Origin: Oryzias latipes
Taxonomy: Eukaryota > Chordata > Actinopteri > Beloniformes > Adrianichthyidae
Assembly (NCBI RefSeq): GCF_002234675.1
Contig: NC_019880.2
Coordinates: 18,399,521 to 18,463,520, forward strand
Direction: 5' to 3'
Length of the DNA: 64,000 nt
Part shown: piece after piece, positions 35,308 to 46,600 of the stretch
Layout of the letters: each line of letters opens with the position of its first letter
Position numbering within the stretch: the first letter of the stretch is position 1
Made by a program: the position numbers and the translations under genes
The notes under the pieces: generated by a model
Database searches by the model: none
Seen by the model: the letters and a program-made list of their open reading frames with translations, nothing else
What the model was told of the DNA's origin: nothing

Positions 35308-35520
35308 GGTGTGCCCAATGGAGCAAAAATCATGGTAAATCCTGGAATATCTCAAAAAGTTCAAGGACAAAAGTTATAGCTGGAATAAGCTGTAAGACTG
35401 AACATTGTAATAGTAGAATGGTTAAAATAGGTGAAAAATTGGAGGAGTTTAAAATTGGCTCACATTTTGGCACAAAATGGCCGCCAAACCGCAGGTCGCG
35501 TTGCCATCCCATAATGATTG
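35308..35520. repeat. right part of the large dispersed repeat
   Basis: Bases 35320-35517 parallel 32410-32635 (ATAGTAGAATGGTTAAAATA, TTTTGGCACAAAATGG, GTTGCCATCCCATAATGAT). The repeat therefore contains internal duplications or two adjacent copies. Confidence 0.65.
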
Positions 35521-36380
35521 TCAAGTGTTTATACTTTTTTGTGTACTTTTCCCACACTTGAAAAGGGCTGAGTGTCCAACGTTGAAGATCGATTTACTCA
35601 GACTGCCACTTGAGATCAATTTCCAAACTTTAATTTATTTCCATTTGATCTGGCAGCAATCAATAGGTAAAAACCTTAAACACACACAATAACAGTAATA
35701 AATATTACAAAATTCAACATACACATTAACAACAAACATTTATGCAATTTAAAGTGCCTCAGTTAATTAGCAACATTACTCATTTACTTTAATAACATTC
35801 TTATTTAAGTTCATGTATTAATTCCAAATTTATTCAAGAATTACTTTAAAATCTCATTATTTAGCAAAAATTCACATTCATAAAGAACTTCCCAGTGTAA
35901 ATTTACAAAAGTTACAAAGCACACCGACGAAATAAACATCTAATCCTTAATGCAGAAAATTCCCACTGGTACCTGAAGTACACACAAACATTTGCGGAGC
36001 GCACACTCCGGTCCCACAACACACCAAACAAACAAGGAAACAAGTGATCGCGCAATCTTAGCGCTTGGATAAAGTCTTTTCTTACCGGCTGCCTCTTCAA
36101 CAAATTAATATGGACCACTCAATTGCACACAGGTACGAAACAAGCTTTATGCACGGACTGACAAGGCTTGTGTCTCGCCGATGCTTTTCCTGAATGAAGT
36201 GCGTGCGTCGCCATTAAATAAATGACGCAGCACGCTCAGCTGTTCAATCCATATCACGTGATCAGTCAGATGCTTTGCGCAACAATGATTTCAAAACTTA
36301 TATTTATAATTTTCTCATCACTGCAAACACAAAATTGAACCATATTAATACCTGTGATCAGTCTGGATTATTTCAAGACA
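35521..36380. other. no gene recognised
   Basis: AT-rich DNA with a GC-richer block at 35980-36240 that reads on the minus strand as a leader followed by GCAGCCGGTAAGAAAAG, a donor-like site at about 36092. No protein family recognised; a TE-derived leader exon is as likely as a host one. Confidence 0.25.
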
Positions 36381-36519
36381 ATTTCAAAACTGAGCGCACA
36401 TTTCTGGAACTAAGATTATTATGAAGAAAAATTGGAAACAAACTGAAACTTGCCAAGCAGGAAACTGATTTTGTTTCTTTTTTGTGTGTGCGTCAATTTG
36501 TTTTAAAAGTCTAAATGTC

Positions 36520-37020
36520 AACAGGACAACAGGAGATCGAACTGGATTTAATGACATATTGTCCCAGTCTGTAGATGGTAATCGGATGAAGACCATTGGG
36601 TAGGTATGGATGATGTATATCCAACGGCATAGCAACTCTTGAGGAGAGGTTGAGAGAAGTTGCGTGGTGTGGAGTCTTGCCGTGGCTCGGAGTCGTGCCT
36701 TGGCTGGAAGTTTTGGATCTCTGAGGATTTTCAGCAGGCTCGTGTGGAGGTAGGACCCAGGTTGGCACACGTGGAATCTGTCCTGTAGACGAGGTACAAA
36801 ACTGGAATTTGCGAGATAGCAAGGATTGCGTAAACTAGATAGCGTTACTTAGTGACCAGGTAAAGCACCATAGAGGGGCAACGAACTGGCAAAGAATGCT
36901 GGTAGAGGTTTCTCTTAAGTAGCAGGCTGGATGATGAGGTGAGTGCCAACAGCTGGATCCAATCTGAGAAGCACAGCAGCGACGGGAGGGGGGAGGACTC
37001 CTGGAGGGACCATGACACTA
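36520..37020. repeat. dispersed repeat end (CTGGAGGGACCATGACA type)
   Basis: Contains TAGATAGCGTTACTTAGTGA, GGCAACGAACTGGCAAAGAA, CTTCTCTTAAG-like, GATGAGGTGAGTGCCAAC and GACTCCTGGAGGGACCATGA, a typical end of a widespread fish repeat. The 128- and 103-codon minus frames are overlapping chance frames. No gene in 37.03-38.64 kb. Confidence 0.5.
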
Positions 37021-38639
37021 AAACAGCAAAGTCGGCACATCAAAGTGTTCACATGAGTGCATTAGGAGTTATTAAGGTGTTTATAGCTTTAGTTTAGTTT
37101 ATTAACTCATAATTAATGCTACATAAACAGTATTTTTGGTTCAAATCGTTTTTCGTTGTGAAAGAATAAATAACACAGAAATCACAGCATAGAAGGAAAC
37201 CAAGCAGAAAATAAAGTCAATTACATTTAAACACACAGCATTTTCTAACAAAAACTGGTTGCAGAAATATCTTTCTCTGCAGGGTGGCGTTATGATCTTT
37301 CCTCTTCCATGGTGCAGCCATTGTTACTCCACCTTTGAGACCCACTCTGGAGGCGCGTAAAAAACCGAACGACACATTATGCAGTTGTGGAATCAGACTT
37401 TCATTATAGAGGGGCACAACGAAGATGGATCAGAGGTGGAAAAGACAGACACATAATAATTATAAGAAATAACGTTTTTTTAACTACAGAATCCTATTTA
37501 GGACTACCTAAGAATCAAATTAGAAATGGTGCAGTGCTTGCTATGCCATAAATTAAACAAGTAATTGAACAAAAGTTGAAAAAAAATTGCTGTCTTAAGC
37601 GAGTTTTTGGCTGCTGGTGAATCCCCACATTAATCAAATCAACATAAATCACAAAGACTAACTAAATAGTTAAGATGGCTGTTAAGTTTGGTCCGGATAA
37701 CAAAAACTGTAATTTATGATGAAATTTCATTTAAAAAAAATGTTAAGTAGCAAGAAATGTTATCGAACATAAAATCTTGACCCCACCCTCCCTTATATTA
37801 TTTGCTTCACCCCGGTATTGTGCATGTCGGCCCCATCTGGGCCGTCAGCACCACGGCTTAGCCAAAATCAACGCTCTTTCCTTGCTATGGCAAAAAGAAA
37901 TACTTATTTTCATCCATAAGAACTTGTAATGGCCCTTCGCTCTCCTGTTGTCATTTTTCACCCCTTCCAAAGTCTTCTGCCCCCCTTTTACTCCCTCATA
38001 TAAAACGTTCTAACTCCGCTAGTGGCTGGATTACAACTAATTCAACAGATTTTTTTCCCCCTTCTGAATACTCTTAGCGCACTTTGCTGACATAAATGAA
38101 CTGGATTTGTTAAAAAAGAAAAAAAAATGAAATGAAAACTGTTATTAGAGTTTCATTAACTGTTGTGTTCTGGGAATAGACTCAGTCTTCCCATCTTTTG
38201 TTGCTTTGGGATAAGCAGTAAATAAGCAGGTCAGACAGAGGCGATGCCTCCCGGTTTTTATTTCCAGAATTTCCCCAGCTGGATGCGTCCTTCTGACTGG
38301 TGCGACAGGCTGTTTCTCATTGAGCATCCTGGGATTTCGATAAATGTCTGGGATCGGAGACATGGGAAAAAAAACCTGCAAAGAACTGTCCAATTTAATT
38401 CTCCACTTTGACCGTGTTCTTTGCTGTCGAAGTTACTTTGTAGGCCTCGATCTGCAGGCAACCACGTTTTTCAATTCTATTATACCTGCAAATTTGTAAC
38501 CAATCACCCAACTTTTGGTTGAAAACCACTTTAAAAAAGTGCCTGCCAACTGACTTTGAAATGTTATTTTACTAAAACACACACACATACATAAAAAAAC
38601 ATTCTATTTTATGCGATAAATAAAATTCTCATCCACTTC

Positions 38640-38960
38640 CTCTGTGCATGACATAGAAAATATGTACCATCTAAAAATAAACCTGCTTGCATCAGCTTTT
38701 GCACCATCCCTGCTGCTTAATCACAAGCACAGCGACGACGTCTATGCGAGGCATCACGCTGTCAGCTGTAGCTCTGACTTACAATTTCTATTTGGTACTA
38801 AATGAGTCTGCAAAACGTGACTATAAAAGCACAAGTGTGTCATCATTAAATGACAGCATAATTAATCATCGAAAGTTTGTTGATCCAACAAATTGCACTG
38901 TGATTATGTACAGACCCACCATGTGTCAGAAAATCTGAATGTACATTCAACGCTCACTAA
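38640..38960. other. candidate conserved non-coding region
   Basis: A unique-looking block with GCTTAATCACAAGC, TCATTAAATGACAGC, ATAATTAATCATCG and TGATTATG clusters. It has no splice-flanked conserved frame. A Pbx/Meis/homeodomain-type enhancer is one reading; conservation is untested. Confidence 0.25.
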
Positions 38961-39029
38961 GGATTTCATTTTCTGTATTCCATAGTGTGGAAGTTCTGGC
39001 AACGAGGAGCCACAAAATTGCAGAGAAAC

Positions 39030-39310
39030 TGCAGAAAAAGCAGGTTGAGGAGCAGACCCAAACAACAAATCAGGGCCGGTAATTGACAGAGGCTCAGACA
39101 GGGGATAACTCGGCAGACAGAACCAGGAAGAAGGCAGAATAAATCCTGAAAAAAAAAAAAAACTGGTCCAAAAGTCCAAACTGAGAATGCGTTACAAAGG
39201 CTGGACTGCTGTGACAAGATGACAACAGACAATCTGGCAGAGAACTGAGGAAACAGGGAAGTATAAATAGCACAGACCACAGGTGAGCAGAGCCAGACCA
39301 TTAATCATGA
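39030..39310. repeat. dispersed repeat fragment (GTATAAATAGCACAGACCAC type)
   Basis: Has GCAGAGAACTGAGGAAACAG, TATAAATAGC and CACAGGTGAGCAGAGCCAGA, the style of the teleost repeat also glimpsed at 11.5 kb. No gene in 39.31-40.15 kb. Confidence 0.45.
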
Positions 39311-40164
39311 TGTATTCAGGGAAGCTAGGACAACTGGATCGTAACTTCTAACCATGGATCTGAAATTTTCCTAGCTTCTAGCTTCCAAAACTGTGCAGAA
39401 CTGTATATAGCCCTCAGGAGTGAATGGGAGCCTCATGGTTGACTGGTGAAGTGGACCCACACAGCTCCAGTAATCACAAAGAAGTGAGCATAAACTATTT
39501 TTAAATGATGTGCAAAAGGAATTCAATTAAGAAACAATTAGTAATTATATTTTGTTCTGTAATTACTTGCAATAACACAATTTGAACTGACTGGAGTTGA
39601 GAGGACACCGTGTTCATGACCGCTCGGCTTCCTTTTGTGGGTGAGATACGGTTGCCGTGACAGCACATCAAAGGCACATCATTAACAAACCAAAACCAAT
39701 ATTCTTGTTTTTTGTGTTTGATTGTTCTCTTTGTCGCTGTAGCATGGAGTCCAGAGATGATAAATGGTTATCTAAATGCTTGCTCAGTACAGGGGATCCA
39801 AGCAAAAATATTCAATCTAATCCGTCAGTCCCACTCATAAACCATGATTTGTAAAACCAGAATTTCATTTATTAGAAATTTAATTTAATTCAATGTGATT
39901 TAATTTGTTTTCTTGAACTCTTTTTGCTGTGTCTTTAGATGACCATGTGACCTGAGTTTCTGAAATGAACCATCATCAGAAAAGCGTGGCTCCCCTTCAG
40001 AGTAAGGTGAGCTGACTTGTGTGGCAACCTTGGCTTTCTTTTCTTTGAAGACTAAAAACTATCCGTAAAATTGGAGATTCCTGGTTGGAAATTCAGCTTT
40101 TAATCATTTTAAAACTGTAATTTAAGTTTAACTCAACTTTTTATTTTTCTTACAGTACAGTAAC

Positions 40165-41625
40165 ATGTTCAATCAAATTCAACGAAACTGTTCTAGCCAG
40201 CTATGTGGTATACTCCAGCACCTGTACAACCTGAGCCTTCACCTTCAGAGGATCCCAGTGCTATGGAAGACTTCCTGCCTCGTCCCAGTGCCAAAGAAGA
40301 ACCACCCTGAGGCCCCTAGTGATTACAGGCCTATAGCACTGACCTCCCATGTTATGAAGGCCATGGAGCGGCTGGTGCTGTCGCACCTCAGACCCCTGGT
40401 GAGCCCCTTCCAAGACCCTTTGCAGTTTGCAAACCCAAGGCTGGAGTCGATGATGCACTGATACTTGCTGATACTTGCCGCAGAGGGCATACCCCTCCCT
40501 GAAAAAGCCGAACACCACAGTGAGGATCATGTTCTTTGACTTCTCTTCAGCCTTCAACACCATCCAGCCGAGACTGATGAGAAGATGCAGGTGGATGCCC
40601 CCCTGGTCTCGTGGATTGAGGACTACCTGACAGGTCGACCATAGTTTGTGAGACCGCAGAGCTGTGTGTCTGACACCCTGATAAGCAACACAGGAGCCCC
40701 TCAGGGAACCGTGCTGTCCCCCTTCCTATTCACCACCGACACAGGTGACTTCCAGTACCACTCTGAGCTTTGTCACCTCCAGAAGTACTCTGACGACACA
40801 GCTACAGTTGGGTGTGTGCAAAAAGGACAGGAAGAGGAGTACAGGAGCCTCGTGGAGCGTTTCGTCAGGGGTCTGGGAAAATTACCTGCAGCTGAACGTG
40901 GCCAAGACAGAAGAGATGGTGATTGACTTTAGTAAGAGAAAGTTTCCACCCTTCCTAGTCTGTATCGGTGGGACGGGTGTAGAAATTATCTCGCCCTACA
41001 AGTTCCTGGGCGTCCATTTGGACAATAAACTAGAGTGGTCCACAAACACTGAGGCGGTCTACAAGAAGGTCTACATGAGCAGACTTTACTTCTTGAGGAG
41101 ACTCAGGTCCTTCATGTGTCTGCAGAAGGATGCTCCACATGTTTTACCAGTCTGTCATCTTCTGTGCTGCACTGTGCTGGGGTGCTGGCATCAAAGCAAA
41201 GGACGCCAACAGACGGAATGAACTCATCAAAAAAGCTGGGTCTGTTATTGGCTCCAAGCTTGCCATTCTGGGGGGGGGGGGGGGGGGGGGCACAGACTGC
41301 TGGCTAAACTGGGAACCATCGTCTTCGAAGAGGTGGACAAACTGAGAAGCAGCTTTAGCGGCAGACTTATACACCCCCGCTGTGCTAGAGAACGACACAG
41401 GAAGTCATTCCTGGCATCAGCCATTAGACTTCACAATTCATCTGAAAGACTTGGATGTACATAAGGTTTTTGAGAGTTCTAAAGTTTTCTTCCCTGTATT
41501 TTTTCTGCCTTGTGTTTATTTTTTATCTCTTATCTCATTTACGTGGTGTTGCTACTACAACCAAATTTCCCTTCGGCGATTGATAAAGTTGAATTTTTGA
41601 AACAATAAAAGCTTCACTTTAAAAG
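40165..41625 (+). pseudogene. L2/CR1-like LINE reverse transcriptase relic
   Basis: Frames in succession read LWKTSCLVPVPKKNHPEAPS, DYRPIALTSHVMKAMERLVL, MFFDFSSAFNTIQP, TGAPQGTVLSPFLFT, LQKYSDDTATVGCVQKG, YKFLGVHLDNKLEWS and KKVYMSRLYFLRRLRSF. These are RT fingers to thumb, with the Y-S-D-D box intact. At least two frameshifts, stop codons and a 21-G run at 41270-41290 break it. The tail AATTTCCCTTCGGCGATTGA followed by AATAAA matches the L2-type 3' end. It is 5'-truncated. Confidence 0.85.
41270..41290. repeat. poly(G) run
   Basis: 21 consecutive G in the relic reverse transcriptase. The length is probably uncertain in the assembly. Confidence 0.8.
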
Positions 41626-41639
41626 TATAGTTTTAATTG

Positions 41640-43330
41640 TCATTTCTTTAAATTAATTTCAACATAACTTGGGGCAGAACCCAAATGACACTTTCAATTA
41701 AGTGTCTAACAAGACACATCTGCTGTTATTTTTAAGTATAATAAAGATAATGTCATACAACGACCACCAATGACATGCGGTTAATGCTCCAGTGCATTAA
41801 GGAGGACCTGGTTGACTATATGCTGTCAACTGAGGTCTGACATTGGCAAACCCTGAGAACACGGTGACATTTGTCACACTGTTCTGCCATTCTGTTCCAG
41901 TGGACTGAGATACTCAGTATAAGCTCTACTTTGGAAACTCACAACAGTCTTTTGGAAGAATCTTGAAGGTGATAGGATGCTGGCTAAGACTTAAGTGTGT
42001 TTCTGTTTCGCTATTTCATTATTTTTTCTCAAAATGATTGTCTTTTTGTTGTTCTCAGTTTGGAGAGAGAAATTTGAGTTTATTCTCTTCTTAGGGCAGT
42101 TTCAAACTTGTATTTATACTTTGTTGTTTTTTCACTCCTACAAGACAACCTATTTTTGCATAAGGCTACAGACACAATGGGCTTGTGTTGTGACACGTGT
42201 TTAACAAAGCACTAAACGCAGGTCTTGAATGCGCATTTAGCCCATGGTGTTCACACTAAACAATCGGGGAGGGGGTTCTTTTTCTTGTTACTGCTTACTA
42301 GCGCATGTCCACCCCGTTCCGTTGGAAAAGGCTTGGTGTGAAATGTCAAAGTGGTGTAAATCTCATGAATCTTGCTCCCGACTTTTCTTTTACAGCTCTA
42401 ATCCAGTAATTGGTCACATAATTTTGGCTGGGCACAAACCCGTTTGTCCTCTATTATCCATTTTGATGCCAATTGTGTGAATTAAAAGAAACCTCATCCA
42501 CCCGTCATTACCAAATCCAAGTCCCTGAATGGTTCAAATTGTAACTCGAGCCATTGAACGAGTCTGTAAGTAGAGCCGGAAAAAGGTCATAGAAACCTGC
42601 GTAGCTATGCCAGACTTAAATGGGGACGTGCGTTTGCGTAGACTTTTTAATTTAAGAAGCCGCCAGAACGCCGTTGCCAAGGGAAGTTGGAAAAGTTTGT
42701 ACTTCCAAGAAAGCGATACCATCCATACCTCACTACTAAACGTTTGACTTGGTTTAAATTTAAACGTACGTCCAGTAGAGCCTGCAAACGGTCATAGAAA
42801 TATATATGGACATCTAACAGTGATAGAGGCCGCTTGCACTGTGCGCTGTGGCCACCTGACGGGATGTGCCTAAATGTGGACTACATCAAGTTCCTCTTAT
42901 TTAAAAATAAAAGAATAATAATTTACTTTGGGTTTTTCCACACTAAAAATGCCCAGGATACAAAAGTTGGGGGAAAGAAAAGCCAAACAACTGTAGCTAA
43001 CAATTGCAAAACCTGTGTTTTAATTATATTAACACCCAAATGAATAAAAGTCATAAAATACTTTACAAAGAAGGATTACACGTAACAGTTCAAGGCAAAA
43101 AAAAGGCATATACCAAAGTTGCAAATGTGAAATAATGGTGGGAAATTATAATAAATTAAATGTGTCCGGTTATGAAAAAAAAAAAAAAGTACAGCAAAAA
43201 GTCCCGTACAAATAAAGGCTTTGCATTAAGAGTTTTTCTCCCATTAAAAAAAATAAAACAACATAAATTTGACTTTTCAGCGCTAAATGTAATCCAAAAA
43301 TCAAAAGTTGTTACTGTTAGTGTCATGAAA
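41640..43330. other. no gene recognised; repeat fragment at 42510-42850
   Basis: Bases 42510-42850 (TACCAAATCCAAGTCCCTGA, GGTCATAGAAA twice) share a module with the reverse strand of 47690-47960, so they are a dispersed repeat. The remaining DNA is AT-rich and includes the presumed eif4e 3' flank. Confidence 0.4.
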
Positions 43331-43332
43331 AA

Positions 43333-43338
43333 TTTATT
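43333..43338 (-). terminator. possible eif4e polyadenylation signal
   Basis: An AATAAA hexamer on the minus strand, about 185 bp past the eif4e stop codon. The region is AT-rich and further hexamers exist downstream, so this is only the first candidate. Confidence 0.35.
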
Positions 43339-43521
43339 TGATCTATTTCTTGTGTATTCTTCCCATTTGTTTATACAGGTTTGGTGTAGGAAATAGTGAC
43401 ATTTAATCTTTTATCTATTCTCTTTCCTCCAGATTGCATCCAGCCAACTCTGCAGCAAAGGAAATGTATGCGCCAACAACAAATAAGACAAGAAAATGAA
43501 ACGAGGCACAAAGAGCATGTC

Positions 43522-43636
43522 TCAAACAACAAATTTGTTCTTTGTGGTTGAGCCGCTTTTGGTGGCGGTGTCTGCGTGAGACTGGTAGCCGATCGTCATG
43601 TTCATGGGAAGTCCCAGGCGCTCCTTGTAAACCCTC
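43522..43636 (-). CDS. eif4e: eif4e coding exon 7 and stop
   Basis: Encodes the C-terminus from RVYKERLGLP to the canonical KSGSTTKNKFVV tail and a TGA stop at 43522-43524. Ser208 is the MNK site equivalent. Intron 6 is only 77 bp. Confidence 0.95.
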
Positions 43637-46600
43637 CTGTTGAGGAAATGTACGAGCATAAGTAAAGCAAGAAAAGATCATCAGATGTTGAGATCAACAG
43701 AGTTCAGACTCACCCTATATGAGTTACAGCCTCCCTGTTCTCGTAGTTTGATGTCCAGACAGCTATTTTATCTCCTTTGTTGCGAACGTTGACCACGGCT
43801 CCACAAACATCGTCGCTGTAGTCATCGAACGCTTCGCCAACTAAGCACAGGAGCTGGGGAGGGAGGGAGAGGAACAGAAAGACGGTCATGATGTGACAAA
43901 GAGGGGAAATCCACTGATCAAAAAAAAAACAACTAGTGATAAGATTCATGACTTGTTCTGGGGAGCAGTTTAAATTATTTTTGAAATATAAATGATAGTT
44001 TCTGACATTTAAACAAGAGTCTGATTTGAATTAATTGTAAAATATTCTACTGCCAGCATATACAGTGAATGTAGAAGCAGTAGGGCTGCACAATATGAGG
44101 AAACTCGCGATATGTGATCTTATTGATCAATACTGCCATGAAGACATAACTTACAGTCTATGAACAAAAAAACAAAGACATTATTCCATTTCACCGCGAC
44201 TCCAAATGACCTTCGTCTACATAGGAGGCGAACATCTAACATAAAGGGGCTCCATCCCATTGGTCAACAACGTGAATGGGTGCGTTTGATTGGTCAAATG
44301 CATAAATGAATTTCTTTGATTCGTTAAATACTTCAAGTTGCTATAAGATCGTTTTAGGACATTGGTTACCATTTATTGCAATTTTCGCCTTTTATTTTTC
44401 ATTGCACAGCTTGATCTCGCTATAACGTTAGATTTGTGATATATTGTGCAGGCCTAATAAAGAGTGTGTATATGTACTTTGAATTAAGTTAATACAACAG
44501 CTAAACCAGGGGTCTGCAACCTCTAAAAGAACAATTTGGTTCAGTTTCTTAATGACAAAATCTCACTACTCCGTTTATAGCTAATACACTTTTTTTGCAG
44601 CCATTAGGCCATGTGGTTACAACATGTAACTTAAGAATATTCACAATACTGCAACTATACAGTGTTAGATTTTTCAATAGGCTATATAAAAATATTGATT
44701 TATTTTACTCTGACAGCAGCACATTCAAGTTCCTTTCAAAATAAAATTCAGTGTCAAAAATGATCCTCCAAAAGCAGTTAATGCAATTCTAATTATGCAA
44801 TTCTGGCATTGAAGAACTTTGCTTCTGAACAGAAACTACTGCTGTGCAGCAGAATATAAGGCTATGTTTTAAACTTTATAACACAAGAACTCTTAATTTA
44901 GTGGCATATCAGGACTGGTTAAAAACTATTCTATTTTACTATTATGAGATCACCCCATTAAAAAATTAAAAACAAACACATTGTTAATACATTATAAGGA
45001 ACAAATCAGGCTAGTTTAAAGCTCCGTGCAAAAACGTTTGGTGAAAAATCTTAACAAACAAAACAGAACTTAAACTCATGACTAACTGCACAACCACGAC
45101 TGAGGAGCAGGTGCAAAAGTATCGTCAGAAAAAGTTTGTAGGTGTGGCGTAGAACCTACAACTGCAGTGGTTGAGTTTCTGATGAACTCCTGCTGCTCTG
45201 CAGAAACTATGTCTAAGAAACCACCTTTTTTTTTAAAATAATTTTTGGCTAAAACGGTATAATCAAAATTAAGAGCACTGGGATCTCTTTTACAAAAGAT
45301 CACAAGATGATTGGAGGGGGACTTTAAGTGACTGACCTAGGGCCAGTTGAGAAAAAAACAAAACAAGGCATTTTAACAAATATTCCTGGTTAGAAATCTG
45401 ACACTGAACGCTCACACCTTTCTGAAGTTTAGGGGGAAGAAAAATGCTATATTTGCTAGCGGAGCGCTCAGTTTAGCTGGAACATGCATATGCAGGGTTG
45501 TACACATAAGAGGATGTTCAATTGGCAGTTCTGCATGTCAATCAACTGTCGTACTTCAGGGCGAGTATGATGACTGGCTGGCAACAGCGGATTTAATAAA
45601 ACCAAACATTTTTGACGTAGTGCGGTCTACATGAACATCCTTCGACTGCCATCGATGTAGTGGGCACCCCTGTGATGTCATCTTTACCTCCAACTTAAAA
45701 CTTATATGTTTAATTTGTAATCTATAGCACACACAAAATGGCAAAAAACTAACACAAACACAGAGAAATGTGTTTTGGCCCCCCACAGCCCGTCACACCA
45801 CAACAGGAGGCTGCCAGGAAGTCATGAAGGGGTCTACCTGAAAGCTGTTGTGTGTTTTCACGAGTGCCAGAAATGGCAATGCGGTCTGTGAACTTATTCA
45901 GAGTCGACCAAGTAATTGAAGAGAAGCTGGACGCATTTGAGCGAGTGGAGGACGGGAGGTCACGTCACATACCGCTCTGCATCACGAACAATCCATCACA
46001 CGGCGCAGACGCGGGCGGCACAGCTCATTCTCCATCCGACTCGCTCCGCTCTGCTGTGGTGAAGAGCTCTTCACCCCTCGCCTTTTACCGTTTAATTGTC
46101 CCGACGACTCGCCCGTGCGATACAAATGAAGGCACAGCTGCCCTGCAGTTCTATTCTCAATGTGTACCTTTCACATTTCTGCTGTTGTCTGATATTTTTT
46201 TATTTTTTACAAATAAGTATCACTTATTCCCAATATAATTGCAAATAGTAATGAATAAATAATGAACTTCTAATAGAGTGTGATCTTAGATCGATCCTTT
46301 AGTCACTTTCACTGAAATCAAAATATCAAAGGTTTGTTTGAGCCGGAAAATCTGGCGAAAGCATCCAGATGAATCACGCCACTGCAATAACAAGCAGCCT
46401 CTTTCCCCAGGACTGACATAACAGCGCGTTCCGTTTGTTTAGTAACAGAACAGTGAGCTGAATGTCTGTGCGTCACTGTCAGCGACCTGCGGCAGCAAGA
46501 TCGCTCAGCACAATACTGCAAGGCTCAGCAGCGAGCAAGCACATTTTTTACTCCTTCCATTTAACAGCTTTGTGGAGCTTCACCATCAGCAGCAGAGCGA

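Noticed and set aside
1..43321. A search for tspan5 exons, expected beyond eif4e by human synteny
   Set aside because: I looked on the minus strand for its tetraspanin-type first exons and found none. In human the gap is long, so the gene probably lies to the left of the window.
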